Assembly: GCA_965229095.1 (NCBI GenBank)
Contig: OZ245855.1
Span: 2,046,001 to 2,110,000, forward strand
DNA: 64,000 nucleotides
Source: Taibaiella sp965229095
GTDB lineage: Bacteria > Bacteroidota > Bacteroidia > Chitinophagales > Chitinophagaceae
Direction of reading: 5' to 3'
This document shows, piece by piece, positions 9,537 through 19,000 of this stretch (positions are counted from its first letter, which is position 1; each line of letters starts with the position of its first letter). The notes under the pieces were generated by a model, which saw only the letters and a list, made by a program, of their open reading frames with translations, was not told the DNA's origin and made no database searches. A program made the position numbers and the translations under genes.

Positions 9537-9554
9537 CCCGGTTTTTTAGCCGGG
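9537..9554 (+). terminator. Small GC hairpin between efp and accB
   Basis: CCCGG and CCGGG pair around an eight-base T-rich loop, 35 bases after the efp stop. There is no T-run after the stem, so it may be a weak or partial terminator or an mRNA-stabilising structure. An outer imperfect pairing (ATGAA near 9514 with TTCAT near 9572) may enlarge it. Confidence 0.35.
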
Positions 9555-9609
9555 AATGGTATTCCTTCCGCTTCATGGGCACATCAGTTAATATTCAAAT
9601 TAATAGATT

Positions 9610-10107
9610 ATGGAATTCAAACAGATTCAGGAGCTGCTTAAAGCGGTGAACAAATCCAATATCAGCGAGGTATCCATTAAGGATGGTGATTTCGAGATCA
9701 CAATCAAACAGGCTGCTACCGAAACACAGTTTGTAGCGGTACAAACCACTACTGCCATGCCGCAAATGATGCAGCAACCGGCTGCACAACCTATGCTGCC
9801 CCAGGTAGCGCCACAACCACAGGCTATTGCCGCTGCACCCGCTGCTGAAGCAACTGCAGCAAGCAACACAAGCGTTATCAAATCCCCGATGATCGGTACT
9901 TTCTACCGCAGCTCTTCTCCCGATAAGCCTGCCTTCGTAAGTGTAGGTGATGAGATCAAGCCGGGCCAGGTAATCTGCATCGTAGAAGCCATGAAATTAT
10001 TCAATGAAATAGAAAGTGAAGTAAGCGGCCGTATCGTAAAAGTACTGGTAGATGATGCCAGCCCTGTAGAATACGACCAACCGCTGTTCCTGGTTGAACC
10101 TGTTTAA
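9610..10107 (+). CDS. accB: Biotin carboxyl carrier protein of acetyl-CoA carboxylase
   Basis: AccB (165 residues) carries the biotin on which AccC places carbon dioxide, feeding malonyl-CoA synthesis for fatty acids. The biotinyl domain occupies the last 80 residues and has the canonical EAMKLFNEIE, with the biotin-accepting lysine at residue 129. A Pro/Ala/Gln-rich flexible linker (about residues 50-85) separates it from the N-terminal helix region MEFKQIQELLKAVNKS. The gene lies 108 bases after efp and before accC. Length and architecture are normal for the family. Confidence 0.97.
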   Translation: MEFKQIQELLKAVNKSNISEVSIKDGDFEITIKQAATETQFVAVQTTTAMPQMMQQPAAQPMLPQVAPQPQAIAAAPAAEATAASNTSVIKSPMIGTFYRSSSPDKPAFVSVGDEIKPGQVICIVEAMKLFNEIESEVSGRIVKVLVDDASPVEYDQPLFLVEPV

Positions 10108-10182
10108 TTTTTTAATGAGCAATATGTTGTTTTGTTCCGTTACATGAGTGCAACAACAGGTCGAATAGAATTAATACCAAAA

Positions 10183-10215
10183 TTTCTCGCAGCGGCGCCG
10201 CGTCGCTGCGAGAAA
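10183..10215 (+). promoter_or_regulatory. Strong 12-bp hairpin in the accB-accC spacer
   Basis: TTTCTCGCAGCG (10183-10194) and CGCTGCGAGAAA (10204-10215) form a perfect stem with a nine-base GC-rich loop, ending 23 bases before the accC ATG. Only TTTA follows, so a full terminator is unlikely. It could set the accB:accC expression ratio, act as an RNA processing or stabilising element, or be a palindromic protein-binding site. Confidence 0.7.
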
Positions 10216-10238
10216 ATTTATCCGCTAATTACAATTCA

Positions 10239-11576
10239 ATGTTCAAAAAAATACTGATTGCCAACCGTGGCGAGATTGCCCTGCGTATTATCCGTACCTG
10301 CCGTGAAATGGGTATCCAGACTGTTGCGGTGTATTCTACTGCCGATAAAGACAGCCTGCATGTACGTTTTGCAGACGAAGCAGTATGTATAGGCAAGGCC
10401 CAGAGTGCAGATTCTTACCTCAACATCCCGCACATCATGGCAGCCGCCGAGATCACGAATGCGGATGCGATCCACCCAGGCTACGGCTTCCTGGCCGAAA
10501 ACGCCGGTTTTGCCGAGATCTGTGCACAATATAATATCAAGTTTATAGGGCCCACACCGGAAATGATCCGTTCTATGGGCGATAAAATGACCGCCAAAGA
10601 AACCATGATCCGGGCAGGCGTACCAGTTATTCCCGGTTCCGAAGCCTTGCTGGCGAGCGTGGAAGAAGCCAAAAAGCTGGCCAAGGAAATGGGTTATCCC
10701 GTGATCCTGAAAGCCACTGCAGGCGGCGGTGGTAAAGGTATGCGCGTAGTATGGGCCGATGAGGAGATCGAAAAAGCGTTTACAACCGCTAAGGCCGAGG
10801 CCGCCGCTTCGTTCAAGAACGACGGTATCTACATGGAGAAATTTGTAGAAGAACCCCGCCACATCGAGATCCAGGTTGCAGGCGACCAGTACGGAACGGT
10901 TTGCCATATGAGCGAAAGGGATTGCTCGATACAACGCCGTCACCAAAAACTGGTAGAAGAATCGCCCTCGCCTTTCATTACGCCGGAATTGCGCCAGAAA
11001 ATGGGTGAGGCAGCGATTAAAGCTGCAGCGGCTATCAATTACGAAAGCGTAGGTACGATCGAGTTCCTGGTCGACAAGCACCGCAATTTCTACTTTATGG
11101 AGATGAATACCCGTATCCAGGTAGAGCATGGTGTAACGGAAGAAGTAATCAGCTTCGACCTCATTAAAGAGCAGATCAAAATAGCGGCGGGCGTACCTAT
11201 CAGCGGTAAAAACTACGAGCCCAAGATGCATGCCATCGAGTGCCGTATCAATGCCGAAGATCCGTACAACGATTTCCGTCCCAGCCCTGGTACTATTACG
11301 GTGCTGCATACACCGGGTGGTCACGGCATCCGTGTAGACTCGCATATCTATGCCGGCTATACCATTCCGCCTTACTACGATTCCATGATCGCCAAAGTGA
11401 TCGCTATCGCGCAAACCCGTGAAGAGGCAATCTCTACCATGGAACGTGCCCTGAGCGAATACGTGATCGAAGGCGTAAAAACCACGATTCCTTTCCACAT
11501 CCAATTGATGAAGAACGAACAGTTCCGGGAAGGTAATTTCACCACTAAGTTTATCGAAACCTTCGATTTGAAATAA
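10239..11576 (+). CDS. accC: Acetyl-CoA carboxylase, biotin carboxylase subunit
   Basis: AccC (445 residues) uses ATP and bicarbonate to carboxylate the biotin on AccB. The N-terminal domain starts with MFKKILIANRGEIALRII. The ATP-grasp domain has the glycine-rich loop ATAGGGGKGMR, the catalytic stretch ERDCSIQRRHQKLVEE and EMNTRIQVEHGVTEE. The C-terminal domain has ECRINAEDPYNDFRPSPG. The length is typical. It lies 131 bases after accB, across a strong hairpin, and a clear terminator follows. The carboxyltransferase subunits are not in this window. Confidence 0.97.
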   Translation: MFKKILIANRGEIALRIIRTCREMGIQTVAVYSTADKDSLHVRFADEAVCIGKAQSADSYLNIPHIMAAAEITNADAIHPGYGFLAENAGFAEICAQYNIKFIGPTPEMIRSMGDKMTAKETMIRAGVPVIPGSEALLASVEEAKKLAKEMGYPVILKATAGGGGKGMRVVWADEEIEKAFTTAKAEAAASFKNDGIYMEKFVEEPRHIEIQVAGDQYGTVCHMSERDCSIQRRHQKLVEESPSPFITPELRQKMGEAAIKAAAAINYESVGTIEFLVDKHRNFYFMEMNTRIQVEHGVTEEVISFDLIKEQIKIAAGVPISGKNYEPKMHAIECRINAEDPYNDFRPSPGTITVLHTPGGHGIRVDSHIYAGYTIPPYYDSMIAKVIAIAQTREEAISTMERALSEYVIEGVKTTIPFHIQLMKNEQFREGNFTTKFIETFDLK

Positions 11577-11594
11577 GCGCATTATTATCTCAGG

Positions 11595-11629
11595 AAAAAT
11601 CCGCAAACAATAGCTGTTTGCGGATTTTT
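11595..11629 (+). terminator. Rho-independent terminator after accC
   Basis: A 15-bp perfect stem runs from AAAAATCCGCAAACA (11595-11609) to TGTTTGCGGATTTTT (11615-11629), with a five-base loop and a T-run in the right arm. It starts 18 bases after the accC stop, ends the efp-accB-accC transcription unit, and would also work on the opposite strand. Confidence 0.92.
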
Positions 11630-11649
11630 GTTTGAATATTTTAGCTTTG
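11617..11649 (+). promoter_or_regulatory. Predicted promoter inside the accC terminator
   Basis: TTTG (11617-11620) and TAGCTTTG (11642-11649) match the Bacteroidota -33 and -7 boxes with a 21-base spacer. The -33 box lies in the right arm of the accC terminator stem, so ending one transcript and starting the next share sequence. It would drive the small membrane protein gene starting at 11693. Confidence 0.55.
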
Positions 11650-11692
11650 CTCCATGGCATCCTAAGCTACTTGTATAACACTACTTCCTATC

Positions 11693-12175
11693 ATGAAATG
11701 GTTACCTGCAGAAAACATCATCTTTACAACGAGTCTGAGCGAAGCCGAGGTTATAAAACGCCTGTCCGTATTATTGGAAACGGGGAAAGTCCGGCGTACA
11801 ATATTTGGTCCTGACACAAAGAAACGGTATTCTGGAAAACTGGAAGGCAGTGCTTTCTCCATACAAAGGATCATCAATTACAGGAATTCTTTTTTACCAC
11901 AGATCAAAGGAACCATACAAAACGATTTTGACGGCACAACAATCAACCTGCAAATGCGTTTGTCCGTCTTAGTTATTATTTTCCTATGTATCTGGTGCGG
12001 CGGGGTCATGATTGGCCTTCTCGCCTCCCTGTCACGCGGGCTGAGTACCGCCACCTTGATTCCGGCAGGCATGTTGCTATTGGTGTACTTGATTACCATG
12101 GCTGCATTCAAAATAGAAAGTAAAAGATCCATAAAAGACCTGCAGCAAACCTGGGAAGCAGCGATCAGGCAATAA
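11693..12175 (+). CDS. Hypothetical membrane protein with two helices
   Basis: This 160-residue protein is not recognised. The N-terminal part, with LSEAEVIKRLSVLLETGK and KLEGSAFSIQRIINYRNSFLPQIKG, looks like a small folded cytoplasmic domain. Two hydrophobic segments follow (about residues 92-115 and 122-140), joined by a short turn, and then an amphipathic C-terminal helix. No signal peptide is present. It is a single-gene unit between the accC terminator and a convergent terminator, with its own predicted promoter. Confidence 0.75.
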   Translation: MKWLPAENIIFTTSLSEAEVIKRLSVLLETGKVRRTIFGPDTKKRYSGKLEGSAFSIQRIINYRNSFLPQIKGTIQNDFDGTTINLQMRLSVLVIIFLCIWCGGVMIGLLASLSRGLSTATLIPAGMLLLVYLITMAAFKIESKRSIKDLQQTWEAAIRQ

Positions 12176-12196
12176 TCTTACCATAAAAAACAGCAA

Positions 12197-12232
12197 TGCG
12201 GCTCCCCATGCTATTGCATCAGGGAAACCGCA
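12197..12232. terminator. Convergent terminator-like hairpin
   Basis: TGCGGCTCCC (12197-12206) pairs with GGGAAACCGCA (12222-12232), with a small bulge and a 15-base loop. It lies between the stops of the convergent genes ending at 12175 and 12252, so it could serve both. T-runs are weak. Confidence 0.5.
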
Positions 12233-12251
12233 CGCTATTACTCATCTGCTT

Positions 12252-12983
12252 TTACCCAAGCGGGAATACAATTCCGGAAAGCGAATTCCAGAGATCACTG
12301 TAATTAACACCATACACTGCACCGTTGGTATTGATATCAATACGGCCAATGGTATAAGTGGTCAGTGAGGTATTGGCCCTCAGCAAGGTGAAAGACATCT
12401 TTCTTGCAGGAGCATACCCGGCCGGCAATGTAAACAGTTGATAAGCGGTGCCATTGGTTTGCGCCACACCTCCTTTGATACAGCCATCGAGGTACACTAC
12501 CCCATTCCGTGCACGGCACCTTACTGTTGTGTTCGCATCATAGCTGGACGTACTATTTGAGAAAGCGCCGGCAGCCAATACCTGCCATCCTGCATCGTCG
12601 GTGATCGGGATGGTGATGTTGCCGCTCACAGGGCTGATGCCGTTCACTTTTTGCACCAGCGCATGTTTCTCTGCTGCACGCTTCGCACCCGCAGGCGTCA
12701 CATAGCGCTCCGCATCGGTACCGGCATCCACCTCGGCTATCGTGGCTGTTTCCGCAAGCCCTTTTACCGATGTTGTTGCTACGGGTGTCAATACTTCGAT
12801 AGCTCTTTTTACGCTTTTGGGCGTGGCATACTTGGTATCGATGGTACCGGCCTCGGCTTCGGCCTGCGTTGCTTTATCGTCGTTCAAATTAACAGCGTTG
12901 TCGATAAGCGCTGCGAATTGCGCTTCTGTAGGGCGATCGCCCGTGTTAAAATACCCTTTCAGGGTGTCTCTGTTTGTAGGCAT
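12252..12983 (-). CDS. Phage tail-fibre-like protein
   Basis: This 243-residue protein is the last gene of the large minus-strand block. The start MPTNRDTLKGYFNTGDRPTE followed by AQFAALIDNAVNLNDD resembles the opening of phage and prophage tail-fibre proteins in Bacteroidota. Two copies of a tail-fibre repeat follow: ATQAEAEAGTIDTKYATPKS and ATIAEVDAGTDAERYVTPAG. The C-terminal 110 residues are beta-rich (NGVVYLDGCIKGGVAQTNGT) and resemble a receptor-binding tip. There is no signal peptide. It starts 18 bases after the stop of the 2035-residue gene. No capsid, sheath, tube or baseplate gene is present, so this is not a visible prophage. Confidence 0.75.
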   Translation of the reverse strand: MPTNRDTLKGYFNTGDRPTEAQFAALIDNAVNLNDDKATQAEAEAGTIDTKYATPKSVKRAIEVLTPVATTSVKGLAETATIAEVDAGTDAERYVTPAGAKRAAEKHALVQKVNGISPVSGNITIPITDDAGWQVLAAGAFSNSTSSYDANTTVRCRARNGVVYLDGCIKGGVAQTNGTAYQLFTLPAGYAPARKMSFTLLRANTSLTTYTIGRIDINTNGAVYGVNYSDLWNSLSGIVFPLG

Positions 12984-13001
12984 GGTCTGTTTTGTGTTTG
13001 G

Positions 13002-16000
13002 TTACCTGATTATAAATGATCCTTCTATTACCAGGCCGTTACCTGCAGTACCGTCGGAAATACCTCCCAGGTCCTGCCAGTTGGCGGCGTTGTAGAGCGA
13101 AAGGATATGCTCTTCCTTACTTTGCATACCTGCGAAGTTTTGCGCCAGTACTTTAAAGTGATGGAAAATGGTTTTATTGGTTGCTGCGTCCTTAGTCTGC
13201 AGGGTGCTTGTATTCACATTGGTAAACTCCAGCGGCAGGTACACCTGGTTATTCACCATTTGTACAGTCACCAGCTCGGTCCAGTTGCCGGAAGCATCCA
13301 CGCGGGAAACATGCAACAGGCTCTTATCGGCCAGGTCGACCTCCAGCTTGCTGATCTCTACCCAGTTGCCCTGGTCGCTCATTTTGTAAACCGTGTATCC
13401 TCCGGTATAGACTGTTTTTTCCCAGTTCAATACCACCGAAGCCAGTTGGCCTGCGGCATCAATAGGCTCGGAGTAGTACTTGACTTCCGGCGATTGGGGC
13501 AGATAGTTTTCCACGATATTGGTTACAATTACCTTGGACGCCTCCGATGGTGCATATTCCACCATAAGGTTATTGTCCTTATCGTTGTACTTGATCTTCC
13601 TCGCAACCGTTATCCTGTAGTACAATACATCGCCGTAAGGCACTTCAGCCAGGTCGCTGAAATCATCGGTAAAGATCCACTTCTGATCCGCCATCATGCC
13701 TTCCGCTTCCAGGTCGATGGTTTTCACCAGGTCCATGGTACGTACCGTCAAGGCATCAACGTGTTTGAAGCTGCGGTAGATATTGATCTTCCTTACGTTC
13801 TGCGAAGCAGGATAAGGATTGATCTGCAACTGCATCGCCGGTGCAATACCTAAGGTTCTGTTTTCCATTACGGGGATCACTTTGATAATCTCCGGCGCGT
13901 AAGGCGGCGCGGTATTTACCAGCGTGATCGGTCCTTTGATCTTGCTGTAAGGGCTTACTTTCATCTGCAGGTTGATCTCCCTGACCGTATAGAAATAGCG
14001 GGCGTTGGAAGCACCATCCAGGCCGAAATCGGTAAACTGTGTTTCGTTCGGTGAGGTATTGGTAACCTTCATCATAGGCGCCATATCAAAGTCCGGATCT
14101 GTAGGTGGCAGCAGGTTGCCGTTGCGATCCCTTACCACTTGCTTTTTAGGTATGGGCGCATAGCTTCCGCCTTTGATATGCTGGTAGATCACCGGGATCT
14201 CTGTCAGGGGCACAAAACAGTTGTAGATAGCATCCCTGATAAAGTCGATCAGCAGCAGCTTATCGTGCAAAGCCGTTTGCGGTATGATCTGCTGGTTCAA
14301 TGCCGTGATCGTCATCAACTGCCCTACAGGCGGCTCTGTCGGGAAATAAGCATTGTGCTGGGTAATAAACGCATTAATAGCTGCGATGAACCTCGGGTTG
14401 TCGGGCATAGGCAAACGCACGCCTGCGGCCGTATCCGGGTATCTTTTGTATTCTGCCCTGTTGGTATCGAAGTCGAGGAAATCGTTCCAACGGTTGATGT
14501 AGTACACATCTTCTCCTTCCCCGAAAATATCCACCATGATCTCCTGGACCGTAGTGGGCAGGTTTATAGGAGTACCATTGGCATTGTAGACAATAGTATT
14601 GTCGTAGATAGCCGACAGTATCTGGATATCGCTGGCCCTGTTAAACTGCACAGAGTAAGGCTTCTGCTGGTATTTCGTAGTAAAGGTGTAAGACGATTTG
14701 CCAAAGAAATCGGGACGTGTTGCATAGTCGCCGCCAAGAGGCTGCTCCGGCTGCTTAGGCTCCTTAATGGACTGCGCAAACATCAATACCGGTGCAGAGA
14801 TACGGGACACATAGTTCAGTCCTGCATCATGGCTCCTTAACCCGAATACGGAATAACGGACATCGGTTCCCTCATCAGGCAGTATATTTCCCTGTACCAG
14901 ACCGTTGGGCGCATCTTTGTAGAGATACACTTTATAGCCCGGGTAATAGTTCACCGAAAGGTTGGTACCCATATGGATGTAATCGTAGTTCGGATCAAAG
15001 CCATTGGCCGGGTAGCCATTATCTACCGCATAAACAATAAGGTTGCTGCTGGTACCGATATTTTCCGTGCGGATCACCGTAAGGTCTTTACGCTTGCCGT
15101 TAGGCCTTGCCGGCATCAGCATGCTGTCGTCGGTATAAAGCCTTACCACGCCATTGTAGAACGATACGGAATGGCCGGTGGTGCTGAACTGGGAGTGCTG
15201 GTTAAGGTGAACTCCCGGGAACGTGATCTTATAAATACCCTTATGTTTGAGGATAAAATTACCCGCTCCGTCCTTATCGTATTCGCCGTCGTTGTTCTCA
15301 TCCACTTTTTCCAGGAACGCTTCTACTGTAGCATTGCCGTACACCCCCCTGAACTTCTGCAGGTAGGTATCGTTGCTGCCATCGGTATTGCGGATAAACA
15401 CCTGCTCGCTGTACACGTTTACCGGTTCTGCCTTTACTTTAAAGGACAGCGGGGCCGGCGTGCTCCATGATCCGGTGGACAACATGTTCTCCACGATCAT
15501 GAACAATCCGCCGGCAACCGGTGCTACCAGCTCATTGACAGGAACCGTAGCGTTAAGGGTAATCGGTTCGCCGTTCAGCGTCGATTTAAACACCGTAAAC
15601 TTCGGATAGGTCTGCGAATTATCGATCTGGTGGATCACATATTCCTTATTGTCGATCACCATAAGACTACCGATATAGTTGGCCTCGGTACCGGCAGGGA
15701 TTTGGGGAACCAACACCTCGTTCGGCTGGTTGGTCGTCGGGTTTACGCCCGCGCTCAATACCACATACTGACCGGTGGTGATCACGGAAAGCAGCGGGTT
15801 GCCCGGTGCATCGGTTACCGAGATCACTTTACCGGAGATGGCATTGGGCACTTCGTTCCTGAAGAATACTTCCACATCCTCTGCAAAAAGCTCTTCATTG
15901 TCGGGCAGTACCTGGAAGCTGCTTACCAGCTCTTCGTTCACATGAGAGTGGTAGCTGATCAGCTCCTGGGCATGGTTGTAATCATAGGTAAGCCTGATCA

Positions 16001-19000
16001 GCGTTTTATCGCTGCCGGTAATATTATTCAACTGCTGCTGTTCTTGCGCCGAACTGAACATTAAGGGACTTTCCTTCTGGATGAGGTAAGCATTGATATT
16101 GGTAGGCGGCAGTAGGCTATTGGTCGGCTTGATATTGGTTTCAATAGACCAGGTCACGGTACTGCGGGCAGCCCTGCTGAACCAGTTGATACCATAAGAA
16201 CTGTAGTCATGAAAGCCGTTCTGCTTCTCCCTGTGCAGGAACAAAGGATTATTCTGCTCGGGAATCACGATAGCCACCGTCTCCCTTTTCTGCTCCTGGT
16301 CGCTAACCGAGTTATCGACATTGAAATAGGTACGGCTGTAAGAAAGCTCAGGCTTGTTCCAAAGGGCACTCCCCGTCTTGCGGTATTCCAGGCCGGCATA
16401 GACCGGGATGGTATTGGCCGAAGACATAAATTCAAAGGTCTTATAGAAGAAAGCCGCGTTGGCCAGCTCATCCGGCAACAGCTCGTTGTATAAGGTCAGG
16501 AACCTGGTTTTACCATCCTGCGAATAGCCGTTGGCATCGGTCAGTATCGTGGGCGCTTCGGTGCCATTGGCCACGAAGATACCCGGTACCGGCGCTTTCA
16601 GGTCTACCGGTATCGGCAGGCGTTCGTCGTTGATAGAAGTAGGCAACGACATATAGATGTGCTGTACCTTTTGGGGTTCCGGCTCATCGCCCAGCCTGCC
16701 CTCGGTCATGTATTCCGCGAGGTAGATAAACTGTCCGCTAAACACAGTCGAGTTCATATCCAGCGTACCCAGGCCCAGCATACGCGCTACGTGATAATCC
16801 AGCGCCGCGATATTCAGCAGGTACAGGTTGGATATTTCAAACGAACGGTCGCCCGGTTCGAAGTCAGGATCAGGCTCATATCCCGGGATAGGCGCCTGGC
16901 CCGGATCGTAGTAAGGTATGTTTTCTATGGCCGTAGGGTTAGCCGCATCGTCGCTCAACGAGATGTATCTATCTACCACGGAAGCGATCTTGTCTTCATC
17001 AACCGGCGTTCCGTCCCAGCGGGTCTGGTAGTTCTTGACATCTACATAGGCATTGTCGTTATACCGCAGCCATTTACCATGAACGCTGTTGGACGTGGGT
17101 TCCAGCCTGGAATACGCCACCGGTGTTTCTTTGGTCAGGGCATATTTTCCCAGGGAAGTCCAGCTCTGCCGCTTATTGGCCAGGGCAAGGAACAAGGTGT
17201 AGAACTCGAAATGGATCTGTGTAACCGTATCATTGGCAGAGTTGAAACGTACACTCCTGATGTTCTCACTGAAAAGCTTGCGGTTATTCAGGTCAGTAGC
17301 CGAAAATGTTTTCCGGAGCGAGGCCGCTTTGGGGGCGGATATTTTGTTCTCCTCAACGGAAAGTAATTCCAGTCGTGTTGTATTCGTGTTGTTGTTCAGG
17401 AACTTCAGCGTTACCGCAAAGCTCAGTTCTGTTTTGTTCTCTACTTCGATCAAGGCATTACCATAGGCTTTTACAAAGCCCAGCGGATCGCTGCCCGGGT
17501 TAATGCTACTCCTTACCTGGTCGTAACGCGCTGCATTCCTGAAATAAATATGGAATACATAATTGTCTATGCTATACACCCAGGTCCTGCCGGCATCATT
17601 GACCAGGCCAGGTACTTTACCGAAATCAACGATAACAGGAGTAGCCACATAAGGCGTACGATAGATCTTTACATAGTCGGACGGCCTGTTAAAGTTGACA
17701 TATTGCGTTGCATAATCACCTTTGGGCAAGTGGTTAGCCAATGCGCCTTTGAGCGCCCAGCGCAGGTGCATGCCCTTGGTACTGTCCTGGCCTTTGGAGC
17801 CGGCAGACTGAAGATAGATATGCGGCGATTGGATGGAAGCCGTCTCAGTAAGAGGCACTTCTTCCCCTTTCACATCTCCGCCGCACAGCTCTACCCTATC
17901 CGAGCCGATATCGACCATCTTGAGGCCATGGTCCTTGAAAGGTATTTTGAAATCTTCCAGGCCGGTTTCCATGCGGCGTACAGAACATTTGTCCCTTTTC
18001 AGCTCCTGGTTCTCCAGCACTTCTGTAAGGCAGCTGGAGAAGTCGCTTGCAGTATGGATCACTACGGATTCCGTTGCGGGGTTAAAACCGTTCGCTGCAA
18101 AGCTGGCGGTATACAGGTTATATTGCACATCCTCAATACCATTCTCGCCACCATTCAAACGGATCTCTTTGCGCCATTGCATGCTGAAATCCCATTTAAA
18201 ACAATACAGGACGCCATGCGAGCCGGTAGTGAGCAATACATAAAACTCGCCTTCTCCCAGCTGTATCTTGGATTTGTTTCCGCCGGATTCGGGGAAAGTA
18301 TAGGTAATCATACTGCCTTCGCCCGTGATAAGGCTGATGAAGACAGAATCATTTCCATTATTGTAACCAGAAACAAGATATTTCTTTTCGGGCAGCAGCT
18401 TGATATCGTGCAAATCAGTAAACGGCCTTTCGATATAGTTGGCATCGACAAGCTGCAGATCACTGTCCAGGTGCATAATAGCACCCGTAGTATTCTCTTT
18501 CATAAACCTGCCTGCCAGCGCCACCCCTTCCTCATGGGTATGGATCGCATTGAGCATAAAGTCTTCCGAAGGAACATACATCAGATTTCCTGCCAGTTGG
18601 TTGCACAGGTAGTTATATCTGGCTACAAAGGGCCTCATACCCGTTTCCATCTGGTTCTTGTCCGAAATGACCATGTAAAAGCTATAGTCCGTTTTTGAAT
18701 TTTCAAGATAAAGCTGGATGTCCGTGTTTTTCCAGCCTATCTCTTTCATCCATATTACATCGCCTTTAACGGCATCGATGGCCAGCAGGTAATGCGCTGT
18801 CCCTTTCGTTGCATAAACGATATATTGGAGCGCCGGCGGCGGGGAGGCCATACCTCCGCCCCCTTGGGGCGGGGAACCCAAGGGTTCCCCTAGTTGAATG
18901 ATCTGATGGAAAGCCAAAGGCTCCTCCTTGTTTTCAGCATCATATCTTTTTTGCCATACTATATTACCGTCAACATCAATTTTGGTAATCAATCCATGCT

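Noticed and set aside
10236..11660. Long open frame antisense to accC (474 codons, minus)
   Set aside because: It lies on the opposite strand of a certain gene, has no domain or start context, and its amino-acid composition (many His, Arg, Phe, Cys) is that of a shadow frame.
17550..18698. Open frame antisense to the 2035-aa gene (382 codons, plus)
   Set aside because: No motif, no promoter; the giant minus-strand frame is continuous and coupled to its neighbours.
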